In this document: positions 56,201-64,000 of the stretch, piece after piece
Numbering within the stretch: position 1 is the first letter of the stretch
Layout: each line of letters opens with the position of its first letter
From: UBA6263 sp049305865
GTDB lineage: Bacteria > Patescibacteriota > Gracilibacteria > Absconditabacterales > Absconditicoccaceae
Assembly (NCBI GenBank): GCA_049305865.1
Contig: JBAQPP010000026.1
Coordinates: forward strand, 1 to 64,000
Reading direction: 5' to 3'
Length of the DNA: 64,000 nucleotides
Notes under the pieces: model-generated
Databases searched by the model: none
What the model saw: the letters and a program-made list of their open reading frames with translations, nothing else
Told to the model about the DNA's origin: nothing
Translations under genes and position numbers: made by a program

Positions 56201-57648
56201 TACCACTAGTATCAAGCGTTACATCTCAGGTACTAAGCTGAACAGCAGCAACAATCAGTTTTAATTCTGATTTCGTTTCATCTTGATACATTATATATGG
56301 TACATCTACATTAAATAATATTTTCACTTGAACATTGTCTACTGGTCATAGTATGATTGTAAATGGATTGGTAAACAACACTACATATTATTATAGAGCA
56401 TACGCTACTGTAAGTGGAATCACTTGAGATATGTCTAGTACGGGTTCATTTGTATTACCATATATCATACCAATTACATGAACATCCAATATCACTACAA
56501 CATGAACCATAGACCTATGATGATGAACATCTACAACATTTACAAATAGTGGAACACTGAGATTGTATGGTACATGATCAACTACAAATTATTTCGAAAT
56601 AGATCTAGAATGATTGTGAGTGTTGTCAGATAGTGGAGCTTGGAATGGTTTGATATATTGACCTATACAAACATGATTCGTATGAACCGTACCATCTTAT
56701 ACAGATTATACACATCAGTCTTCTCTTACATTCAAGATGTGAGCCGATAATGTAGCAATCACATTCAACTGACAATCAGCGATGGTAAAGGTTTGGGTAT
56801 GAAGTACATATAATGATAAATTACTCAGGGTGTATAGATCGTCCAATGGAACTACATATACTCGAAAAGATGACTGTACTGTATCTGCTGGATATTGTAC
56901 ATTCGTTACAGATACATTTTCATATTTTACTATGATGTCTCCTGCTAGTTCTGGAGGCTGATGATGAGGATGATGAGGCTGAGACACTAGTGTCGATTTG
57001 CCTTCTTGTAAAATATCAGATGTCATATGTGTAGACTGAGAATATGAGCTAGATGGTAATGTAGACTGTGACTGATGATACTTATGAGATGCTTGTGATG
57101 AAGAAGATGCGGTAGTAGAAGATACCAATACTGATGAATGAGATATATCAGATTCACCATTTGATACTCAGCTAAATGATGCTTATCTATATGCATATCA
57201 GATCTGAATCACTACTATGCCTACAGTCCAGAAAGCAAATATGACATGAACATTGCAAAGGTCTCACCTAGCAAAAATGATAGTAAACTATGCTGCAGAA
57301 GTCTTGGATAGACAAGCAGATACAAGCAAGACATGTAACTTCTCAGATACTTCAGATCAAACTACAGAGCTCAAATGATACATCAAAACCGCATGTCAGA
57401 TGTGACTGATGTGAGTAGGTTTAAAAACTTTCTATCCCAAAAATAAAGTAACAAGAGCAGAATTTGGTACTATACTTTCTAGAGCATTGCGATGAAACGG
57501 CAACGATCAATCCTGATGAAACTATTATTCAAAACATTTACAAGCGCTCAAATATGCGTGAATCATGACACAGATAAGCGTCCCATGATCTATAGAGATT
57601 AGATGATATGTAATGTTGATGTTGATGAGAGCTAAAGACAAACAATAA
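53233..57648 (+). CDS. secreted subtilase (S8) with Ig/Fn3-like repeats and C-terminal SLH-like domain, 1471 aa
   Basis: Signal peptide, an inhibitor-like propeptide (to about 140, ending VEYAQPNYIY), then the S8 catalytic domain: Asp174 in VAVIDAGVAYNHPDL, His225 in DHGTHVAGTIAA, Ser578 in NGTSMAAPHVAG. A 200-residue beta insert lies between His and Ser. Fn3/Ig-like domains follow (about 640-1260), a Gly-rich linker (about 1240), an acidic segment, and an SLH-like domain (about 1320-1470: HLAKMIVNYAAEVL, KVTRAEFGTILSRAL, EIRGYVMLMLMRA). The start of the protease domain reads SGSLxALSNIHxYEAYEM with CGA at both x; the first is the conserved Trp of xWALxxI. A surface-anchored protease. Confidence 0.9.
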
Positions 57649-57716
57649 GAACTAATCCTGTTCGACTACCTTCTCTTGTCATCTCAATCCGCTTATCATC
57701 CCGGCATCATTAGCTT

Positions 57717-57801
57717 GTCATCTCGAGCAAGGTCGAGACTTGTCCTGAAGGATGAAGGAGATCCCTTTAAAAAGCGATTCCTCCATTCCAGTCGGAATGA
57801 C
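57717..57801. repeat. dispersed palindromic element, copy 3 (intact)
   Basis: GTCATCTCGAGCAAGGTCGA, GACTTGTCCTGAAGGATGAA, GGAGATCCCTTTAAAAAGCG, ATTCCTCC...GTCGGAATGAC. Both halves are joined here, giving the empty-site version of the split element at 52766-53131. Confidence 0.8.
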
Positions 57802-57879
57802 AGTAGAAAAGTCGGAATGAAAGTAAAAAAGTCCAAATAACAGCACTAAAAACTTATACTATATAATTTTTTTAAAATT

Positions 57880-58325
57880 ATGGTTAGAAAAAGTGAGACA
57901 GTAAAATACTGTTCTGATCTGCAATTTCTACCTATTAGACAGATAACTGTCTATACTTTTGTCACACTAATGTCTCTTATTCGTATACCCTAGCATAAAG
58001 GATGCGAAGTTGTGAGCTCTTTAACAAAGCGAGATTTCAAGTAAATAGTGGTGGTTTGCTTATATAGCAACTTTTTTGTTCATTCAAAAAAGCTTGGTAT
58101 ATGGCTTGTCCATATCTGTCGTCAGATTTTAGTTGATATTATATCGATTTAATGGCTTGACGACTGACCAAATAGCAAATACTAAAATGTCTTGAATTCT
58201 TGTCTAGAATACATAACTTCAAAGCTAAGTTTACTACGTGGAGACGTAGAAGCGAAAAGGACTCATTTATAAAACTGGGTTCTGATAGTCACTTATATAA
58301 GGTTTAGACGCCCTATATCCCCCTG
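57880..58325 (+). ncRNA. candidate structured noncoding RNA
   Basis: About 450 bases without a frame but with many strong local stems: ACAGTA/TACTGT (about 57898), AGACAG-ATAA-CTGTCT (57937-57952), TTGCT/AGCAA (about 58057), ATATGG/CCATAT (about 58100), GTCGTCA/TGACGAC (58119-58164), ATTCT/AGAAT (about 58196), CTACG/CGTAG (about 58234). Composition is less AT-rich than ordinary spacers. It fits no family I could match: no RNase P core, no tmRNA ends, no tRNA. Strand is a guess from the neighbours. Confidence 0.45.
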
Positions 58326-58336
58326 TTAATCAACTA

Positions 58337-58407
58337 GTCATCTCGAGCTTGTCGAGAGATCTCTTAAAAAAACAAAAAAGGGATTCCTCCATTTCAGTCG
58401 GAATGAC
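58337..58407. repeat. dispersed palindromic element, copy 4
   Basis: GTCATCTCGAGCTTGTCGAG, AGATCTCTTAAAAAAACAAA, AAGGGATTCCTCCATTTCAG, TCGGAATGAC. Adjacent to copy 5, in the long spacer before the S-layer gene. Confidence 0.75.
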
Positions 58408-58485
58408 AGTAAAAAAGTCACAATGACAGTATAACAGGATTGATCATTAACATTGTTCTTCCTCCTTATTAAGAAAGTTTGCTAA

Positions 58486-58567
58486 GTCATCTCGAGCAAG
58501 GTCGAGAGATCCCTTTAAGGGATTCCTCCACCATCCCGCCATTGCGGGACAAGCTGGTCGGAATGAC
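58486..58567. repeat. dispersed palindromic element, copy 5
   Basis: GTCATCTCGAGCAAGGTCGA, GAGATCCCTTTAAGGGATTC, CTCCACCATCCCGCCATTGC, GGGACAAGCTGGTCGGAATG, AC. The central ATCCCTTTAAGGGAT is a perfect palindrome, and CCCGC...GCGGG adds a second stem. Confidence 0.8.
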
Positions 58568-58899
58568 AGTAAAAAAATCGAAATGACATGTAGATTCTCT
58601 CAATGAGGGGGACGTAAAGGAAATCGTCTATACCGCTATCAGGATTCGCATATATAAATGAAACGGCACATCCTGTCCTATCGTTTAGTTTATTTGAATA
58701 AACATTTAGATACAAGACACAGGATACAAGATAAAAAGATATTTAGAGGATTCTAAAATCTCTAGTCTTTGATCGCTGATCTAGGATCTACAATGAAAAT
58801 GTGGTGTTTTCATATCTTGATGTCTATTATTATCGGATTTGTCGGAAGACGCCCGAGAAACCAGGCTCAGATTATTTTTAATTTATATTTTACTAGAAC
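58568..58899 (+). promoter_or_regulatory. long leader region of the S-layer gene
   Basis: No frame was found. It includes ACATCCTGTCCTATCG, a repeat-like ACAAGACACAGGATACAAGA and GACGCCCGAGAAACCAGGCT shortly before the start codon. A long structured leader would fit an abundant mRNA, but I cannot place the promoter with confidence. Confidence 0.35.
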
Positions 58900-61800
58900 A
58901 TGAACTTAAAAAAATTATTTGCAACTACATTAACAGTGTTAATGGTTGCTACAATGTTCCCAGTTAACTCATTGAAAGCTGGTTACAGTACAGAACTTGA
59001 AGGTGCGTATGATTATGCATTCTCAAAAGGTTCTACTACAATGGATACAATTGAAACTTCAAATGTATACGGTACTTTGATTAGATCTCATATGGCAAAA
59101 ATGTTGTCAGCATGGGGAACTGAAGTACTTGGATTAACTCCAGATACATCAAAAACTTGTGAATTCACTGATATTGAAAATCAGACACAAGAAATGAAAG
59201 ATTACATTCTTGAATCTTGTCAACTAGGTCTTATGTGAGTTTGAATTTCAGAATTCAGACCAAACGACAAAGTGACTAGAGCTGAATTTGGTACAGTTTT
59301 GTCTAGAGCATTACGAGGTGACAAATATGATGGAGCTACTCCATACTATGCTGATCACTTAGAAGCTCTACAAGATGCAAACGTTATGAATAACATTTCT
59401 ACTCCTTCATCATTTGAAGTGAGAGGATATGTACGATTGATGATGCAAAGAGCTGACGAAGAAGGTGTAGCTACACCTGCTACATGTAAAGATCCTATGG
59501 TTGCTATAGCTTGTGCTTTGAACCAAGAAGATGACGCATGTCCAGTAGAATGTAGAGATGATGTTGTTGATCCAGACATTATTAAAGCTTGAAACTTAGA
59601 TGTTTCATTGTGAAATACTGCTGATTCTGCAACTATTCCTGCTCTAGCAGCATGAGTAAATATCGCTTCATTCGACTTCGAAGCTGGTGATGAAGATATC
59701 ACAGTTAATTCATTGATTATTAAGAGAGTTGGTTTAGGTGACGATAATTCAGTTACAAATATAGCTTTGTTCTCTGATAATGGAAGAATTACAAAAGCTA
59801 AGACTTTCAATTCATCTACAGATGAAGCTACTTTGGTTCTTTCTCCTGCATTAGTTATTAAGGCTGGTGGAACAGAAACTGTAAAAGTAGTTGCTACAAT
59901 ATGATCAACAACTTATGCTTGAGATGAATTTGCTATGCAAATCAAAGAAGTAGAAGCAGTTGATTCTACAGCTGAAGACGTTAACGGAAACTTCCCAATC
60001 ACAGCTAAAACTATGAAGGTTGCTTCAGTTTCAGCTTGAACAGTTGCTATAGCTACTGATTGAACTCCTGCTAATGTTAAACTTTGAGAAAAAGGTGCAG
60101 AAATTTTGAAATTCAAATTATCAGAAAATTCTTCTGCTAATGAAGATATAAAAGTTTCTTCAATTACTTTCAAAGAAGTTTGAACAATAGACGAACAAAC
60201 ATCATTAGAAAATTTTGCTTTGTATATGGGTACTGAAAAATTAGACACAGTTGCCTCTATATCTGACAAATACTTAACTTTCAACTTTGATGAAATCACT
60301 ATCACAGATTGAAACAATAAAAAATTCACAGTTGAAGCAGATATAATCTGATGAGCTAGTGATACTATTGATTTCGAACTTGAAAATGATCTTGATATAA
60401 CTGCTGTTGGTACTCAATACGGTTATGGAGCTCAAGTAACTTGAAGAACTTCTTTCACTCCTGCAGCTATAACTGTAGATGCTTGAGAAGTAACTATGAG
60501 TTATGCTGATCCAACTTCAACAGAAGTTAGAAAAGACAAAGATAATGTAGAACTTGGTAGATTTACTATCGCTTCTGCTGCATGAAAAGATCTTGAAATA
60601 CAAGAAATAAAGGTTGTTATAGAAGACCAATCTACAGGTCCTGTTAATGTTTCAACTCTTCTTGAAAATGTAGAATTGTATGATGTAAAAGCTGGTACAA
60701 TATATGACTTAGTTTCAGCTGGTGCAGCTACTTCAGAAACATTCCAAGATACAGATGTTACTATACCTGTATGAACATCTAAAACATTTGCTATTAGAGT
60801 AGATACAAAAGATATTGATCTATGAAATGCAAAATTTGTTGCAAAACTTGTAAATTTGTGAGCAACAAACAATACTGAATCATTAGACATCAGAGAAACT
60901 TCTGATGACACACAAGTAACAGATATTACTCCTTCTGCTATAACTTTCAAAGCTGTAACAGCACAACAATCTAGTGCTTCAGTTTCAACAATAGTTATGT
61001 CAGATACAACTTCTGTTATTGGTTCTAACGGTATAGAAGTTGGTCAATTCCAATTGAGCGCTTCAAGTGCTACATCATTAGACTTTAGTGAGGCTACAGT
61101 TCATTTAGCTACAAATACTGCTGCAGATGCTACTAGAGGATCAGCTGTTGTTACTATAGCTGGTGTTCGAGCTGCAGGTGATGTTGCTAGTGTTGTTATA
61201 GGTGGTAATACTTATTCATTTACAGTTGTTGCTGGTTCTACAGCTATTGCTGATGTTGTAGCTGGATTAACTTCAGTTATAAATGCTACTTATTCAAGCT
61301 TAGCTACTGCTACTTCTCCTACTATTACTATAAATAATCTTAAAAAATGAGCACAAACAGCTATAACTTCATCTGATACTGCGGCTGCTTGAACTGCTAC
61401 TACTGTTGATACTGCTTGAGTAGGTACTAATGTATCTAATTCACAAATCTCAGCTGTATATCTTATGAAATGAACAACAGAATTGGATAAAGTATCTGGT
61501 TCACAAATAGCTAACTGAGTTGCTACATTTAATGGCTTCAATGATACTGTAGCTAAAAATGGTAAAACAACTTATACAGTTAAAGTTGATCTAGTTGATG
61601 ATATTAATCAAGATACAAAACACATAGCTGCTTCTTTGCAAACTATGGAAATAGAAGATGATGATGGTGACGCTATAGTTGCTACTGGTTTACCAGGACA
61701 CTCTTCTAGAGATATTACTATTACTACTGCAGGTACTGTTGTTATTGCAGTTGATAATACTGATACTGAAACAGATAAGGTTAAAAACGTTATAGCAAAT

Positions 61801-62817
61801 ACAACATCTCCATTTGTTGCTAGTTATGAAATAACTGCATCAAACGAAGATATCTTAATTAGAGATTTAAACGTAGTTGCTGCTGGCGATACTACTAACT
61901 TTGTTAATTCTGTTTCAGAAGTAGTTCTTTATGCTAACGATAAAACTACAGAAATAGGTAGAGAACCTGTTACTACTACAACTGTTACTTTTGACAACAT
62001 AGACTATGTTGCTACAGAATGAAATACTAATTTGTATGCAAAAGTTGTATCTAGAAAAATAGGTAAAGACTCTGCTTGAGTACAAACTGCTGATATTACA
62101 TTAGCATTACAAGCTACAGACGTAGAATGAGACGAATCAGGTAAGGCAATAACTGCTGGTGCTTGAGTTGCTACTCCTACTTCTGCTTCACTTGCATTTG
62201 CTATTCTTCCAGTAAGAGTATCTAATATTGCTTTTGTAAATACTTATGGATGAGAAACAGTTGCTTCTCAACTTAACAATGGTGAAAATGTTGTTGGTAT
62301 TATTGCTGTTACTACTGATACTTCAACAAACACTAAATTAAATTGAACATCATTAAAGACTGAATTAGAATCTATGAAGTTAGTTGTTGCTACAGACGCT
62401 GCTGAATATGATGCTAGTCCAGATGCTGGTGATATATCCGCATTTACAGTTAAAAAGATTAACTGAACTATTGCTGCTACAACTGTAGCTCAAGGTAATG
62501 GTACTGCTATGGCAGATGCTGTTGTATTATCAACTGCTTGAATCAATTTATTTAGATGAGTTGCTTTAGGTGCTGATGAAGAATTAGAAAATGGAACCAC
62601 TACATATTATGTTGTTAAAGCAACATTCTCATGATTAGGTTCAACAGTTAATAAATATCTACAATTAAAATTGGAAAATACAGATGCTTGAAGTGTAGTT
62701 GAATATTCATCTACTGAATCTGACGACAATGAAACATATAATGCTACAGATAATGTTACTTCATTGAGAATATGATCTACTTCTGTAAATGGTCCTTCAT
62801 TATCTTCTAACTACTAG
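58900..62817 (+). CDS. S-layer-like surface protein with N-terminal SLH-like domain, 1305 aa
   Basis: Signal peptide (LKKLFATTLTVLMVATMFPVNSLKA), then an SLH-like domain at about 45-190 (SHMAKMLSAWGTEVLGL, CQLGLMGVG, KVTRAEFGTVLSRAL, EVRGYVxLMMQRA), followed by a long series of Thr/Ala/Ser-rich beta domains (pattern INSLIIKRVG, FKLSENSSANEDIKVSSITF, VELGRFTIAS, VGQFQLSAS). Charged residues are few and Cys is limited to the SLH part. The domain is shared with the subtilase upstream. Glycines are GGT/GGA as well as TGA, and codon choice is strongly biased, as expected for a major surface protein. A terminator follows. Confidence 0.88.
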
Positions 62818-62867
62818 TTCTTTGAATTTATAGTTACATAAGATACAAAACTTATTTAATTAGGTTT

Positions 62868-62897
62868 AAAACCCCGCAATCTTGCGGGGTTTTTTTA
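62868..62897 (+). terminator. strong rho-independent terminator
   Basis: The stem AAACCCCGCAA/TTGCGGGGTTT with a two-base loop and a T run, about 50 bases after the S-layer stop. It is the most GC-rich hairpin in the window. Confidence 0.92.
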
Positions 62898-62955
62898 TTG
62901 AAAAAATTTATCAAAAAGATATAGTCTCCATACTTTTTAAACCTAATATATCATC

Positions 62956-63660
62956 ATGAAAAAAATATTCATCATAAGTATCTTAGCTCTATCTGTTGTC
63001 GCTCTATCTGGATGTCGGAAGACTACCAATACAGCTGCGAATATGCCAGAGTATATGTCTGGTAACTATAGTAAACAACAACATTACCTAAGTATCAGAT
63101 GAAAATGATTGACTCAGATGCCAGATATCTGTGCTGATATCACTACAGGAAATCTACTAGATGACATACGATTTATAGATCTATGAGATAATCAAATAAC
63201 ATCTATAAGCGCTGATTATAGCTGTCTATGAAATCTACAAGAACTAAACTTATCTTACAATAAGCTCTCATCAATAAAAAACTTGGACAAACTTAAATTC
63301 CTATCCAAACTAGAACTTCATAAGAATGAGATTACAAGTGCTGACTGATTAGAAAAATTATCTACGCTAAAAACGCTTAACCTAGGATACAATCAAATCT
63401 CAGATATATCTGCTCTCAAAAATCTCAAAAATTTAACTACCCTAGAACTTCAGCAGAATCAAATATCAGATATTTCTCCATTATCTGCTCTTACAAATCT
63501 AGAAACCTTAAAACTAGAATATAACCAAATATCCGACGAAAGTCAGCTTAAGATCTTTGAATATCTGAATAATTTGAAGTGGATCTCTCTATGAATGAAC
63601 CAACTACCACAAGATAAAGTAAAGGCCCTACAGGATAAAATCAATCCAGCACAACAATAA
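62956..63660 (+). CDS. leucine-rich-repeat lipoprotein, 234 aa
   Basis: Signal sequence with lipobox LSGC (IFIISILALSVVALSGC), then internalin-type 22-residue LRRs: FIDLGDNQITSISADYS, LQELNLSYNKLSSIKNL, LSKLELHKNEITSADG, LKTLNLGYNQISDISAL, LTTLELQQNQISDISPL, LETLKLEYNQISDE. Such proteins bind other proteins at the cell surface. Lipid attachment is expected at about Cys21. It lies between two terminators, so it is transcribed alone. Confidence 0.88.
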
Positions 63661-63680
63661 AAAATAATTATAGATTTTCG

Positions 63681-63706
63681 TCCTCCCACTCTGGGAGGAT
63701 TTTTTT
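63681..63706 (+). terminator. rho-independent terminator
   Basis: TCCTCCCA/TGGGAGGA (63681-63688 with 63692-63699) followed by seven T residues. Confidence 0.9.
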
Positions 63707-63727
63707 AAATCAAAAAAATAGTCAGAC

Positions 63728-63755
63728 TTGACTTATATTGTAAAATTGTTATAAA
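63728..63755 (+). promoter_or_regulatory. sigma70-like promoter
   Basis: TTGACT at 63728-63733 and TATAAA at 63750-63755, 16-base spacer. It closely matches the promoter at 1129-1156, including the flanking GACTTGACTT. Confidence 0.55.
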
Positions 63756-63800
63756 TCTAAAAACAAAAATAATCAAAACTAAAAACTAAATTATGAATTT

Positions 63801-64000
63801 ATGGACAAATTAACAATCATTATCGTATTGGGATTTATCTGTGTAGCAGGCATATTGTGCTGGCGCCAGGCATATCTGAACAAATCAGAAAAGAAATCTA
63901 AAAAGTTGATAGAGGACTTCATTGCTCTGATATCAACTAGCTTCTCAGAGATCGAGTACTTTACTGATGATCCAAGCCTAAACGAAAGAATTGCTTCAGA
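63801..64000 (+). CDS. membrane-anchored protein, 5' part only, TGA-free
   Basis: 66 codons to the window edge. One N-terminal membrane helix (residues 3-20: KLTIIIVLGFICVAGILC) is followed by WRQAYLNKSEKKSKK and an acidic helical part. Glycines are GGA and GGC, the arginines CGC and AGA, with no TGA, CGA or CGG, and G+C is higher than in the neighbours. This resembles the genes at 1282 and 2012. An ATG at 63793 opens only a very short frame. Confidence 0.65.
   Translation, partial: MDKLTIIIVLGFICVAGILCWRQAYLNKSEKKSKKLIEDFIALISTSFSEIEYFTDDPSLNERIAS

Noticed and set aside
57880..58325. RNase P RNA or tmRNA in the long spacer
   Set aside because: I could not find the RNase P core sequences, a tRNA-like tmRNA end or a tag peptide frame, so it is reported only as an unassigned candidate.

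Overview
Organism and code. The window is very AT-rich, and nearly every conserved gene becomes one continuous frame only when TGA is read as glycine: tsaD has 23 in-frame TGA codons against 5 GGN. UGA=Gly is the known code of the CPR phyla Absconditabacteria (SR1) and Gracilibacteria, so this is almost certainly a genome of that group. All gene boundaries here use only TAA and TAG as stops. A second deviation is visible: CGA and CGG fall where conserved proteins carry tryptophan (frr, mtgA, a subtilase, a HigA-type regulator, the lamin-tail repeats), while AGA, AGG, CGT and CGC stay arginine. A tRNA at 52679-52750 has a tRNA-Trp-like body with a CCG anticodon.

Layout. 0.1-9 kb: a small exported protein, two genes free of recoded codons that look foreign, a secreted L,D-transpeptidase-like protein and a giant PKD surface protein. 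9-15 kb: FKBP isomerase, lipid-linked oligosaccharide flippase, an S1-domain protein and tsaD. 15-26 kb: an island of 12 secreted or membrane-anchored beta-rich proteins (four small secreted proteins and eight tail-anchored cysteine-rich partners) with clear tandem duplication and inverted repeats round one gene. 26-45 kb: housekeeping and envelope genes (frr, yidC, Na/Pi transporter, tRNA-Gly, mtgA, pilin-like membrane proteins, pilT, LCP ligase, chorismate-mutase-like, rnc, secF, rluA-type, HTH regulator, murG, SemiSWEET). 45-64 kb: a 1315-aa lamin-tail/thermonuclease protein, a CsaB-like pyruvyltransferase, comEC, the unusual tRNA, a GIY-YIG nuclease gene inside a dispersed palindromic element, a 1471-aa subtilase with a C-terminal SLH-like domain, a probable structured RNA, a 1305-aa S-layer-like protein, an LRR lipoprotein and a gene running off the end.

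How the genes fit together. Much of the window concerns the cell surface of a small host-dependent cell. mtgA, murG, the L,D-transpeptidase-like protein and the LCP ligase build and decorate the wall. The CsaB-like enzyme could pyruvylate a wall polymer that holds the SLH-like domains shared by the S-layer protein and the subtilase. An exported nuclease, ComEC and a PilT motor with pilin-like proteins would fit DNA capture. The duplicated island looks like a set of paired surface proteins. Dispersed palindromic elements concentrate between 49 and 59 kb, and some lie in frame inside genes.

Limits. Coordinates and translations were worked out by hand. Family assignments rest on motif recognition, not on searches.
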